A stretch of 64,000 bases of DNA from Eublepharis macularius. Taxonomy: Eukaryota; Chordata; Lepidosauria; Squamata; Eublepharidae. The notes beneath the pieces were generated by a model, which worked only from the letters and a program-made list of their open reading frames with translations, did not search any database and was not told the origin of the DNA. Position numbers and translations under genes: made by a program. Location of the stretch: NCBI RefSeq assembly GCF_028583425.1, contig NC_072797.1:20246001-20310000 (forward strand), in the 5' to 3' direction. Shown here in pieces: positions 34,785 through 46,178 of this stretch. Numbering within the stretch: the stretch's first letter is position 1; the number at the start of each line of letters is the position of its first letter.

Positions 34785-35218
34785 CAGGGCTCATTTCGAG
34801 GGAGAACGCGCAGGAACGCAGTTCCGGCAGTTCCCCAAAGAGGTCACGTGTCAGGTGGCCCTGCCCACCTGGCTCTCGGCCATTTTGGGCCCATTTCAGC
34901 CTGGATTGGGGCTGAAACAGCCCGGATCAGGCCTCTGACAGGTGGTGGATCACTCTCCCACTCAGCAGTGGCCCGATCCTGACCATTTTGGGGCCATTTT
35001 CAGCCTTTTTTTTTTTTTTTTGCTATTTTGGGCCCAATGTCGGCCCTGAATGGCCAGGATTGGGTCCAAAAGAGCCAGGATAGGTGATGTCAGGGGGTGT
35101 GGCATATGCAAATCAGTTATGCTAATGACACACTTCCGGTGATTGCAAGGGCCGTGGCATATGCTAATGAGCTATGCTAATGAGTCCCTCCAGCTCTTTT
35201 TCTACGAAATGACCCCTG
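34785..35218 (-). mobile_element. hAT-like MITE subfamily A, 434 bp, TSD GATAGAGT
   Basis: Runs from CAGGGCTCATTTCGAGGGAG to TCTACGAAATGACCCCTG. GATAGAGT is present at 34777-34784 and 35219-35226 without mismatch. Full-length copy without any ORF for a transposase. Confidence 0.95.
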
Positions 35219-36834
35219 GATAGAGTACAATCCTGTGCAGAGTTACTTCAGTTTAGGCCCGTTGAAATAAATAGGTTAGACAAATTTTCATAGAATTACT
35301 TTCTAGCAAGTTCACGGCCACACCGAAATTAGAACTTTGGATTTTATCACAGCTTCGTTGTTAACTGCTATTTTGCTTACCCTTAAAAATTATTTTTTAA
35401 AAATATTTCTCTAAGCAGAGAACTACATCTGGTTGTCATTATGTGATTCTTTATTAGCATGTTTTATTTCTTTATAAAACCCAGCTACTTGGGGGGCATG
35501 TGAGATGTGGATGGGGGGGGGTGCTTTTAATCCTTTCATCTTGACCTGTTTCCTCACTGAAAACCACAGTTCTCACAATGTTTTTGCCCTCTTTGGGAAA
35601 CATTAAGATATACAGTCTCCAATCAGATTTTTTAAAAAATGGGATGGGGATTTTTAGTGGGAAAATCAGCTGGGGGGGAAGGGTTAAAAAGACCTTTCCC
35701 CCAGTGTTCCCATTTAAATCACAACACCACATGTAGTTTGTAAAAAACAAAAGGTGAAATGTTCTTTAAAAAGAGACTGATATTACCTTCACTTGCAGCT
35801 TACTATTTGAGTACACCATGTGCTTTCTTTTTTTAAAAAACGAGTTCTGTACAGAGAGTACGAATTAGGAAAATATACAGCATCAGCAGAGACTCCCTTT
35901 CCGGTATACACACCCACACAATCCTACTGGATCAGGTTTCCCAACAAGGACTTTCACCCTTGGTAGAGATCTTTCTTCTTTGCTGCTCACTAGGTAGAAC
36001 CATATGTGGTGGAGATTGCATGAATACAATGGAATATTGCAGAATATTAGTGTAAGAATTGTTGTGTAAGGGTTGCACCACAAAGAATGCTTTGCGTATT
36101 CCCTCTGCGTGTACACATAGTTTGCAGTGGGTGAGAGTATATGGCTGCTCAATTTTGGTGGTCATGGAACATGAGTAAGAAGATTATCTCAAACATCCCA
36201 AAGTTATGCCAATGGTCCACCTAGCCCTGTACCACCTCCTAAGGCTGGCGGTACATCTGCACATCTGATCTCCAAGAACTTCCTCAGGTATTCAGTATCC
36301 AACAAGTGGGGATAGAGGGGTTCAGTCTGGTTTTTCCAAATACATCCTCCTCCTCCTCCTTTCCGTGGTAGACTTTATTTGACATTAAGTTCACTGGCTT
36401 TTTGTTTAAGATCTCTGCCCCTAGAATGTATTCTAACAGTTCATGCTTTAGAATGGTTCCCTTCATTTCAGTGGGATCGGTATGACCGCAGTCCTTGATG
36501 ATAACACCCCCAGACACACAGCATCAGATACCACCTTTGGCTAACCTCAGTTCCACATGTGCACAGTTTCTGATCTGCTAAGACAGATACAGCTCACCCG
36601 CCATCTCTGGTGGGTCAGTGGCATTGATAAGTTATTTCTTCTTGCTGCCTTCTTGCTGTGATTTTGGAAAAAGAGGAGCGTTGTCTAACACCTGGGACAG
36701 GTAGGCTTGTTAGGCCAGCGTGTCAGACATGGTGGAGGTCAGATCTATTCCTTACCATAGCAACCAACTGTAATGGGTTGTGTTGATTATGAAGCCTGTT
36801 TAAACAACTTGAAAATCATTATATGTAATTCTGA

Positions 36835-37680
36835 ACTGGGTCCGAGGGTACGGATCAAAAAATCCACAGTGGGGCCAGGGACAGGTGGGATTTTTCCTCA
36901 GTCCTATAGGAAGCCACAGGTTTGCACAAAAATCTGAAATCATTTTTTAAAAAATGCATTGTTGGTTAACCCCCCCCCCCCAATATAATAAAAGCAACTT
37001 CTGTAGCTTCAAGGGCTGAATGCACACTGATCTCGTGAGATGATACTATGAAATCCCAGTGGCCATTGGTGTGTGTGGGGGGGATAGGATTTGCTAGGAA
37101 AGCACAACAGTATTACCAGCCCTTTAAAGCCTTGGTGTCTATCAGTCAAAGGGGAGGGGGGCTGAAAAAGATGGAAGAGAGGGAAGGAAGCTGTTAAAGG
37201 GGAAGGAAGAAGAAGCTGAAATGTGGGAGAACAGGAAAAGGTAGGTAGGTGGGAAAGAAGTAAAGGGGAGGGGCTGCCAGGAGAGGGAAAGAGACAAAGC
37301 CGAAGATGGGAGGGGGAGCAGATAAAGATGGGTAGGCTAGGGGTGGTAGTGGAGAGCGCCCTCAAGTCATAGGTGACTTATGGCAACCCCTCGGGGGGGG
37401 GGGGTTACAGCAAGAGACGGAGGTGGTTTGCCATTGTCTGCCTCTGCAACTCTGGTCTTCGTTGGAGATCTCCCATCCAATTACTAACCAAGGCTAACCC
37501 TGCTTAGCTTTTGAGATCTGATAAGATCAGGCTCACCTGGGCTATCCAGGTATGGGTAGGGAGTGGGTAGGAGGGAGGAAGAGAAGGAAGTGGAGAAAAG
37601 AAAAAGAGGGAATCTTGTGGGGAGTGAGATACAGGGAGAAAATAGGCCCCCTCACACGTCCTCTATTTGTGTTTTATACT
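36835..37680 (+). repeat. Purine-rich dispersed repeat, copy 1 (split by a SINE)
   Basis: Shares with 40735-41345, in order, AATAATAAAAGC..GTCTGT, CTATGAAATC, a CCTTGGTGTCTATCAGTCAAAG-type block, a roughly 200-bp purine-rich tract and GAGTGAGATACAGGGAG. The 5S SINE at 37337-37551 interrupts it. The family is not recognised. Confidence 0.7.
37337..37551 (-). repeat. 5S-rRNA-derived SINE, 9-bp TSD
   Basis: ATGGGTAGG flanks it at 37328-37336 and 37552-37560. Plus strand shows the tail GACTTATGGCAACCCC, GGTGGTTTGCCATTGTC, then ATCTCCCATCCAATTACTAA and CCTGCTTAGCTTTTGAGATC (reversed 5S). Confidence 0.92.
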
Positions 37681-39334
37681 TTGCATTTTGAATCAAGAGT
37701 TTTCTGCAATGCAGTATTTTATTTTTTTTTGGCAAGTGCTGGCAGTAGTTTTGTCATTTGCTTGTATTGCACAATGCAGCCCATTAAATGTGTGCCTCTT
37801 AATAATTTGTCAGTTGAGGGGCATGACCTGACATACTCTTTGGTTGGATTTTCAGCTGTTAAATTTTGCATATAAAGTTTGTTTTGCATTCTGGGCACTT
37901 GACTTCTGAACTCCCCCATTAATGTGTAAAGAAATGCTGCCCCTGGCTTTCAGAGCATCATAAATAGTAAAGAGAAGTGCTGCTTTATGGAAGGTTGTGT
38001 TTTTGATGCTGCTTTTCATATATCTAATGACTGTTCAGTAGAAGGCTGATTTTTCTATGCTACTGTAGATTTTGTAGTAATTTTTTTTGCCCTGTATCAA
38101 AGATAGAAATAAGATTAAATCACATGCCATGAACAGGGTTTTTTTTCCAGTTTGCAAAAGTTTTACATTATAGTAAGCTGATAAAGAACAAAATGAAGTA
38201 CAACAATGGGGCTCTTACATATCACTGTACACATCCTCCTTAGCCATGGCCTGAATTTCTTTGATGCCAGGGAATGTTCAAAAACATCCCAACTTCTCAA
38301 GTGAAATTTAAACACAGAACTTAGAAACAGAAAAGTCTGCATGTTATTAGGCAGACACAAAGAGTTCAGGTACATGTATTTGTGTGTAAGAGAAAATTTA
38401 CAGTGTGCTCGCTTCCTTCCTCTGGGATATTTGCATCATTTCTAGGTGAATGGCATTGCAAGGGAAAACAGAATACAGTTTTGTTTAAGATAGTGTGCCA
38501 GAATATACTCTTGTGCGCCAGAATACACTGTTGTGCTGCCGGTAAATGTGAAGAAATAAGGAGGATAGAATTTAAAAATAAACTTAGCCAAACAAAGTTT
38601 GTTACAAAAAAGCTTAGTATCGTATTGCTATAGTCTTCTGCTTGTGTAGAGTTTCTCCTCACTGGAAGCAAATAAAATTTGTGATTTTTAAGACAAGGTG
38701 GATTACAGTTCCCAGAATTTCCCAGGATGTGTGTCTATAACAAAGTTCATAGCCAAGCAAACTTTGCAGATGTTTTGCCCTCTGAACTATCAAAATGTTT
38801 CAATGACATAGGCATCTCTTAATGTCCCCTATCAATAACATAGTTCCTCCTGCTCTTTCAGTAATTTGCTTTGTGGTTTCCCCCCAGCCTTTCCTTCTGT
38901 TCCTTCTCTCTGTGAGGGATAATAGTACTGAAGAACACTTCTTAAAATCTTCTCCACTGGGTCACAAGATGAGGAACAAAGCCCATTCAGTGGTGCCGTG
39001 ACCTATCATATTAACCGTGCTGAAGTGCTTGTGTATGGGAATCTTCCTGTTGCCACATGTTTAGGGGATAATTGTGGGAAGGTCAGAGAGTGCAATGGGG
39101 TGGAGGAAATTGTTGGCCTGGAACACTCTTGCATAAACCGTGCCTTTGCAAGGAAAAAGTCAGAGTGCTTTGGAGAGTCATAACAACGAACTCCCTACCC
39201 TGAATTCCTTAAGGTCAAAAAAAGAGAGAGAGAACCCTCTAAATAAAATATACAGTCATTCCCGGAGAGTAATGAATATTTATTGATGCAATATATGTAC
39301 ACTCACGCATCTGCGTCATAGGGAAGAATGTGTG

Positions 39335-39505
39335 CCTCAGCAGTACTGCCTCTGCTTCGTGTATGGAAGGCTTCGGCTCCTAGCAAGTGTTGGGAAATGC
39401 CTTTCTCTGTCTGAGACTTCAAAGAGCTGCTGGTCAACATAGAAAATATTGAGCTGTACGGGGATCCATGGTCTGATTCAATATAAGACAGCTTTCTATG
39501 TAGTT
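39335..39505 (+). repeat. tRNA-derived SINE body, head lost
   Basis: GAAATGCCTTTCTCTGTCTG, GAGCTGCTGGTCAACATAGA, GGTCTGATTCAATATAAGAC follow the 3' two thirds of the family at 26470 and 29685. Confidence 0.7.
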
Positions 39506-39632
39506 CAAAAGCTGCCATCAGCAATATTTTATACAAATACATTTAACATGAGTAAAAAATAGATAATGTCCATGTGTTCAAACAGCCTTGAAGAAAAGGA
39601 TGACATTCTTGATCAACAAGTATGACTACTTA

Positions 39633-39866
39633 GAGCCAAACTACAAGTGACGAATGACACAGGTTGGACACTTGTCAGCTTCCCTCAAGTTTTGGTGGGA
39701 AATGTAGGCAGCTTGGCGGAATGTTGGACAAGCGACAGTTGAAAAGTCCATTGGACAGCAGTCAGAGAGCCAAGCTGCAAGACCAGGACGCCTACATTCC
39801 CCATCAAAACGTGAGGGAAGCTGACAAGTGTCCAACTAGTGTCAGGTGTCACTCGTGGTTTGGCTC
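39633..39866 (+). mobile_element. Harbinger-like foldback MITE, copy 2 (TSD TTA)
   Basis: 234 bp, ends GAGCCAAACTACAAG and the reverse of CTCGTGGTTTGGCTC, flanked by TTA at 39630-39632 and 39867-39869. The first nine and last nine bases pair perfectly. Confidence 0.88.
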
Positions 39867-40204
39867 TTAGTGTGGCTATTGGTGGGAATGATTTGTCTGG
39901 TTAATTCTGAGAACAAACCCAGGAGGCTTGGGCAAACAAGCTAGTTATGAAGCCTCTGAGAAAACAGTTCCCATTTTGTTTGATTCTTCTACTGTGGCAG
40001 ACGGGTGTTTTTTTCAAGGTGCCAAGGTGTGTGTCTGTGCGAGGGATCTTCATTATAGCTTTTGACAATATTTAAACAACATCCAAAGTTTTTTCATTGA
40101 GACATTTTAGTTATGCTACTAGACTGTTCGGGCACGTGCCTATTATCTCTCTTTAACTGTCATGATATAATGTGAGGTATGATACCTCCATGAGTTTTGT
40201 TTCA

Positions 40205-40370
40205 TGAATGTGTGCGTGTGTGTGTGTCAAGTGCTGTCGTTTCTGACTTATGACAGCCCTATGAATGAAAGACCTCCATAATGATCTATTTGTTAACAGC
40301 CTTGCTCAGATCTTGCAAAATGGAGAGAATGTGGCCTCCTTTATTGAGTCAAGTGAATGTAGGTATGTCA
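40205..40370 (-). mobile_element. BovB (RTE) LINE 3' fragment
   Basis: On the minus strand it follows the same coding end as the copy at 63320 (…ARLLTNRSLWRSFIHRA-like after frame repair by eye) and ends in an AC-rich tail that appears as TGTGTGCGTGTGTGTGTG on the plus strand. Confidence 0.75.
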
Positions 40371-40734
40371 CATTCTGGAACTGACAATATTATTTTATTT
40401 AGGCCATTCTTTCTTTGTTTTACTTCAGTGGTTTATAATTGAGGCAGCCCTTCTGTGCCTTTCTTTACTGTTTTGTTGAATTTTTTCAGTCCTATTTCGG
40501 ATCCAGAGCCAGGATCCAAAAGCCCTTTCCTGAGATCCCAGGATTCGTTCCCATTATTATCTGGAACACAAAACACCAGTTCCAAGCAACCTTCTCACTT
40601 TCACCATTGCATAGCCACCTTTTTGGCTCTAGCACCACTTGAGCTGCCACAATCTCTAGACAGAGTGCTGAGTGACTAGTGAAAGGAAATATACAAACCT
40701 TTGATTGCAGCATTGAGGATCACTATATTCAATT

Positions 40735-41345
40735 CTCAACCAGACCCTCATGTGTGGTTCAAAAAAAATCCACACAATGAGGCAAGGGATGGGGGGCGGG
40801 AGGGGTTGTTCTATAACTTCAGGTTTGCAGAAAAACATGAACACTTAAAAATTTGGAGCGAAGGTTTAACCCCTTCAAAATAATAAAAGCAGTGTCTGTA
40901 TCTTTAAGAGATGAATGGCCACTCAAATCTCGGAAGACTGTTATGAAATCTTAGAGGCCGTTTGTGGGGAGGAGGTTGGTAGGTAACCACAATAATATTG
41001 CCAACCCTTCCAGGCCTTGGTTTCTGTCAGTCAAAGAAAAGAGGTAAAAGATAGAAGGAAGAGGAGGTGGCTGAAGGGAGGAGAAAATAGAACAAGATGG
41101 TTGAGTGGGTGAGACAGAAAAGAAGGAAAGAGGGTGCTAGGAGAAGTTAAGGAGGAAAAGATGGGCTGGGGAGCAGATAGAGGTAGGTGGGTGGATAAGA
41201 GGGAAAGAAGCATGAAAAGAGGGGCTATGGGGGCTGCCAGGAGAAGGAAAGGAGCATACTGAGTGGGGAGTGGGATACAGGGAGGAAATAAGGTGCCCCC
41301 CACCCTGCAAGTCTTTGTGGGTCCTCCACTTGTTATGCCTATTAT
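40735..41345 (+). repeat. Purine-rich dispersed repeat, copy 2
   Basis: Homologous to 36835-37680 without the SINE. It contains about 200 bp of purine-dominated sequence (41030-41230), then GGGATACAGGGAGGAAATAAG and GTCCTCCACTTGT. Confidence 0.7.
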
Positions 41346-42017
41346 CAAGGTCACAGCTGTATAAATGAGACCATTTTTGTTTTCACAACAGCAGCTCTTG
41401 CTGTTTAGGTATGGAAGCGCTTAGAAGTTAGAACAAGCTACAAACTTCTGTTCTCAGGCCACCAGACTTAAGGCTTCTCCTGTGTTATCCAAGACCCTCT
41501 GCAGCTGTTAGTGTCTAGAGTGGAAATGATGAAGGCTCTCTCATAGTGTTGGGTAAAGGTGCAAACTTTGCAAAAGTTCACAGAGGTGTTGCACCCAAAC
41601 CGGAGTAAAAATCCTTTTTTCTGACCTATTCACTGCTATCCTCCTTGAATTACAAAGATTTCAGTAAGTTTGTTCAGTAAGTTATTGATTATGTGCTATA
41701 CGTGTGGGGAGGTATACCCTCCCAGTGTGGCAAGTGCAATTCAGTAAGGTTTCCTCTTTTTAAATGTATGTAATAAGAACCATCAATGCTTGTAAAAACA
41801 ACCTTGGAGACAAGCTTCTGCAACAATATCTTTAGGAGGCCAGTGCAGATGTATGTCTCCTGATCTCTTAAACATGGATTAAGAGGTTGGCAGTGCACTC
41901 CTAAACAGAGTTAGCTCTAAACCCATTGGCCTCTGTGGACATACTCTATAAATCTGCTCAGGTTGGCACTGTGGGAATATAGTTGACCGTCCCCTCTACT
42001 CTGTTTTCCTCCCTTTT
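41346..42017. other. Intronic, mostly unassigned
   Basis: A drifted short-palindrome relative lies at about 41890-41975 (GGCAGTGCACTCCTAAACAG to GGTTGGCACTG). Nothing else is recognised. Confidence 0.4.
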
Positions 42018-42030
42018 ATGCAAGTTCCCT

Positions 42031-42243
42031 GCCCTGCCCTGGATAGCCCAGGAGAGCCTGATCTCGTCAGATCTCAGAAGCGAAGCGGGGTCGGCCTTGA
42101 TTAGTAATTGGATAGACCTCCAACGAAGACCAGGGTTGCAGAGGCAGGCAGTGGCAAACCACCTCTGTTAATCTCTTGCCATGAAATCCCCACCAGGGGT
42201 CGCCATAAGTCAACTATGACTTGAGGGCACTCTCTACCATCAC
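42031..42243 (+). repeat. 5S-rRNA-derived SINE, 13-bp TSD
   Basis: ATGCAAGTTCCCT is repeated exactly at 42018-42030 and 42244-42256. The head reads GCCTGATCTCGTCAGATCTC, then AGAAGCGAAGCGGGGTCGG and TTAGTAATTGGATAGACC, clearly 5S rRNA. The tail has GCAGTGGCAAACCACCTC and GGTCGCCATAAGTCAACT. Confidence 0.95.
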
Positions 42244-42256
42244 ATGCAAGTTCCCT

Positions 42257-42847
42257 ACTGCTTTTCATTGTTACCTGTTGTGTAGCATTATCTCTGTGCT
42301 GGCACAGATTCAGATGTAGCAACACAAAAGAGGTTGACAATTCATGTGAAAGCCTCTGAGATTGTCCCATCTGACTTAATTTTAAATGTGAACTACTTGA
42401 AACTTCCTGAGGTGGTAGTGGTGGTGGTTGTTCAAAACCAACGAGAATGTTGATGTTTAAAAAATTACTTTGCTAGCTGCTATGGCAAAGGGTACTTGTA
42501 GAATTGCATAAAGTGGCTTACAGTTTCTAGGCTGTCTACAGGTTATTGGCGAGCTCTGCTTCTAACAAGCTCTGCTTCATTTTCGAACTAAAAGCTAATC
42601 TGCCAAGAATGAGGTGGTAGGATTCAAAACCTCTTCAGACTATACATAGTGATGGAGTCATATTTTCCAGGGCTCCCTTGGCAAAAATTACCTTGCATGT
42701 GGTCAAGTGGCACTTTGGAGAGAAATATTTAATGTAGCTCTTTCTCTGATGGGTAGGTAGTTTATTACAAGAAAGGAAGTTTGGGCTGAGGGAGTACTGA
42801 AAATTTTGTCCCTTCATCTACCATCTCAAGTGGTACAGACCTATAGT
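42257..42847. other. Intronic, nothing recognised
   Basis: No exon or nameable repeat was found. Confidence 0.35.
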
Positions 42848-42938
42848 GCAATCCTAGGCAGAGTTATTCTGGTCTAAACCCATTGATTTCATTGGGCTTT
42901 GACTGGAGTAACTCTGTTTAGGATTGCACTGATAGAGA
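42848..42938. mobile_element. Short palindromic MITE, second good copy
   Basis: GTGCAATCCTAGGCAGAGTT pairs with the reverse of AACTCTGTTTAGGATTGCAC. The centre is AAACCCATTGATTTCATTGG. Same family as 34482-34569. Confidence 0.75.
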
Positions 42939-43556
42939 TGTAAAATTTCTGGAAATTTGGAAGCCACGGAGGGAAGAATTTTTATTCTTCAGGAAAAAAA
43001 TGGACATTTCAGGAAATGCAGAAATATATGGATTAGTTAGTTTCCTAAGCAAACCTTTGTTTCTTTCACTGATTTAACATATAAAATGTTGTTACATACA
43101 TCATTATCTAATGCTGTAAATGAGATAATGTTCATACTTCACATTTTGAGTAAAACCTAGTCTTTCGTTGCAGTAATTCCAAAAGAAAAAAAAAGGGTTT
43201 TTTAATGTTCCCCCAGTTTTCCTAATGGGAAAAAACTTTTTCATGCTATACATTTTGAATTAGACAAATCTTGCCTTTAAAAGCATTTCAGAGAGAATAT
43301 TCAAAAGACATTTAATAGGGTGTTTTTTTTTCAGTACTCCCCCAAATTTCCCAATTTTTCTGTTGAAAAAAAAATAGGGGAAAAGACTTCATGGGAAAAA
43401 ACTTCCCCCCCATATTTTCCTCCGGCTCTCAATTCTCAATACAGGCTAGAATTCTGTCTGTTTGTTCAGGGTACTCCACAAGTACCCTTTGTCATAGCAC
43501 CTAGCAAACTTTTTAAAAACAATCTATGAAAAAATATATATAGCTATCTATCTATC

Positions 43557-44064
43557 TAGGGGTCATTTCGTAGAAAAAGAGCTGCAGGAACTCATTAGCA
43601 TAACTCATTAGCACAACTCATTTGCATATGGCACACCCCTCGACATCACCAGAAGTCTATCATTAGCATAACTGATTTGCATATGCCCCACCCCCTGACA
43701 TCACCTATCCTGGCTGTTTTGGACCCAATCCTGGCCATTCAGGTCCGAAATTGGGCCCAAAATGGCAAAACGGGGCTTAAAATAGCCGAAAAGGGGCCCA
43801 AAATGGTCAGGATTGGGCCGCTGCTGAGCAGGAGAGTGATCCACCAACCGTCAGAGGCCCAATCCTGGCCATTTTGGGACCAATCCTGGCTGTTTTGGGC
43901 CTGATCCTGGCCATTTTGGGCCCAAATTGGGCTGTTTCGGCCCTGATCCAGACCGAAAAGGGCCCAAAATGGCCAAAAATCAGGTGGGCAGGGCCACCTG
44001 ATGTGATCTTTTGGAGAACTACCGGAACTGCATTCCTGCACGTTCCCCCTCAAAATGAGACCTG
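43557..44064 (+). mobile_element. hAT-like MITE subfamily A, 508 bp
   Basis: Starts TAGGGGTCATTTCGTAGAAA (first base changed) and ends CCTCAAAATGAGACCTG. TATCTATC is on both sides, but the site is a TATC microsatellite, so the duplication is weak evidence here. Longest copy, with extra GGCCATTTTGGGCC units inside. Confidence 0.88.
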
Positions 44065-44678
44065 TATCTATCTATACATTCATATGCATGTGTATGTATA
44101 TATTCAGGGGAAATCAGTCTGCTACATGAGGTGGGTGAGACGAGTGACTGGATTAGCCAGCGAGGCCATTGAGAATTGACTTACATATGGATGAAGGAGT
44201 CCATAGCTGTATTGTTTTTAACTGTATGAGTTAGCATTAGATTAATTGCTATACAGAGTTAACTTTTCCTGCCTTCCTCCAGTGTGTTCAAATGGCAGAC
44301 AATGGGCTCCTTATGCAATCTCCTGTTCAGGTGATAGCCCAACCTATGCCTGATTACGTTTGGAGATAGAACCTCATCAGCTACCTTAAGCCTATAAACC
44401 ACTGTAGAGACCATACTTTTCACCAGTCTTTCCACTCCCAGCTTCATAGGGTTTTTGCCATGGGTAATAGGATCAGGGCGTGAAAACTTTGTTAAAAAAA
44501 GTATGATAAAGATTTTTTTTCTATTGCTGGGTTTTAATATTTTTAATGTTTTTATTATTTTTATTGGGCAGGTTCCTGCAGAGACGGCATTAAAAATTTT
44601 CTAAATATATAAGTAGTGGCTAGATATGGCAAATGTTTATATTTTTGCTAACCATTGCATTTTCTCCTTGAACACACA

Positions 44679-44925
44679 CAGCACTTTTTTTCTGGGAAAA
44701 GAGGTGGTGGAATTCAGTGGGTTGCCCTCAGAGAAAATGGTCACATGGCTAGTGGCCCTACCCCCTGATTTTCAGACATAGGGGAGTTTAGATTGCCCTC
44801 GGAGCGGAGGGCAATCTAAACTCCCCTCTGTCTGGAAATCAGGGGGCGGGGCCACCAGCCATGTGACCATTTTCAAGAGGTTCCGGAACTCCGTTCCACC
44901 GCGTTCCAGCTGAAAAAAAGCCCTG
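44679..44925. mobile_element. hAT-like MITE subfamily B, 247 bp, TSD AACACACA
   Basis: Ends CAGCACTTTTTTTCTGGGAA and the reverse of TGAAAAAAAGCCCTG. AACACACA flanks it at 44671-44678 and 44926-44933. The centre is a perfect hairpin arm pair, GGGAGTTTAGATTGCCCTC. Confidence 0.9.
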
Positions 44926-44933
44926 AACACACA

Positions 44934-45160
44934 TGAACGCATGAAGCTGCCTTGTACCAAATCAGACCATTCGATCTATTAAAGTCAATATTATCTACTC
45001 AGACGGTCAGTGGCTCTCAACCAGTGGCTCATTTCAGGTAGAGAGATGTTCCATCATCTGCAACCTGATCCTTTTAACTGGAGATTCCAGGGATCGAACC
45101 TGGGGCTTCCTGCATGCTAAGCTGATGCTCTAGCACTGTGCCACAGCCCCTTCTTAGGGG
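44934..45160 (-). repeat. tRNA-derived SINE, near full length
   Basis: Plus strand begins with the reversed 3' end ATGAAGCTGCCTTGTACC and ends with the reversed tRNA head (GGATCGAACCTGGGGCTTCC, CATGCTAAGCTGATGCTCTA). It lies about 340 bp upstream of coding exon 2. Confidence 0.85.
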
Positions 45161-45500
45161 TGATCCTCCTGTCAAGCCTGGTTCTCTGTGTATCTGCCTG
45201 CAGAGATGAGGCAGGTGGTAACCAGAGACGGGGTCTTTTTAGTGGTAGCACCTCATCTTGAGGCTTGGCTGTCCTTTAGGCACCAGATCAAAACATGTCT
45301 TTTAACTCGAGTTTTAACAGAGGTTTCATACTTTTAAAAGTTGTTTTTATGATCTGCTTCTAACCTGAGGACTGTTTTATGAATATCATTTGAGGGTGCT
45401 GAATGTCGTTTTATGCTGTTTTTATGCTCCTGGCTTGTTTTTATGGCTTGCTTTAATATTGATGATTCTTATGTAAGTTTTTATGATTTTTGCCATTTAG

Positions 45501-45682
45501 AAAACATGCAGTATATGCCAGATGCTACTTCCCAATCTGTGCAGTTTTGCATCGCATCAGAGAATCCATCAACATAAATCTCCATACACCTGTCCGGAAT
45601 GCGGCGCCATCTGCAGGTCGGTCCATTTCCAAACCCACGTCACCAAGAACTGCCTACATTACACTCGAAGAGTTGGATTCCG
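45501..45682 (+). CDS. ZNF532: ZNF532 coding exon 2 (two zinc fingers)
   Basis: Acceptor TTTTTGCCATTTAG, donor GTCAGT. 182 bp encode residues 780-839 plus two bases of Arg840. The reading frame [11 protein letters not shown]... is fixed by phase 0 from exon 1. Fingers are C782/C785/H798/H802 and C810/C813/H825 with C830 and H832 close by as possible last ligands. The frame differs from that of a longer overlapping ORF starting at 45490, which starts in the intron and is spurious. The finger after exon 1 begins directly at this splice site. Confidence 0.97.
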
Positions 45683-46029
45683 GTCAGTATAATAACAATT
45701 CAAAGCGATTCAGGGGAATAATCGGCTCCCGAGAGCCACTGCAGGCTCCCAGATAAAGATTCCGTCATAACTTTTATAAAAACTTAAAAGACCCTTACTG
45801 TTTTGTTTTATATGAATCTCAGTCTTTTAAGACATGTGCTAGTATTTTTCATTGAACCACCATGATAAATGGGAAATCCATTTTTCTATATAAAAATAAT
45901 TTGTGCAGCTTTAATTTTAGTAGTTACCTTTTCAGCTATTAAAATTTCTCTTTATCATATTATACCAATCATTGGTAGCAGGTGTTAAGTTTATTTTCCC
46001 TAGATTTAGCACTTTGCATATTTGCAGGT
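45683..46029. other. Start of intron 2
   Basis: AT-rich, nothing recognised. Confidence 0.5.
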
Positions 46030-46178
46030 TTTTCACATCCCCTGCTACCCGATCCTTTAAGTGGAGAGACTGGGAATTGAACCTGGGACCTTCTGCATGC
46101 AAAGCAGGTGCTCTACCACTCAGCCACAGCCAATTAATTGATATATCTGCACATCACCAGATCCTCAATATAGGTCTC
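46030..46178 (-). repeat. tRNA-derived SINE, head region
   Basis: Plus strand: GGGAATTGAACCTGGGACC (reversed B box), TTCTGCATGCAAAGCAGGTG, CTCTACCACTCAGCCACAG (reversed A box and start). Well preserved at the tRNA-like end. Confidence 0.85.

Larger units (their letters stand above)
32388..45500. other. Intron between ZNF532 coding exons 1 and 2
   Basis: 13.1 kb from GTACAG to CCATTTAG. It holds MITEs, SINEs, an L2/BovB component and two copies of a purine-rich repeat, annotated separately. The stretches 35227-36834, 37681-39330 and 44073-44678 show no nameable features. Confidence 0.9.

Noticed and set aside
45490-45756. 88-codon ORF as the coding frame of exon 2
   Set aside because: It begins in the intron and is in a different frame. 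The frame beginning at 45501 gives two C2H2 fingers and joins exon 1 and exon 3 in phase.
46040-46140. Genuine tRNA genes at the tRNA-like heads of SINEs
   Set aside because: A and B boxes are recognisable, but no full cloverleaf could be drawn and the sequences continue into SINE bodies shared among copies.
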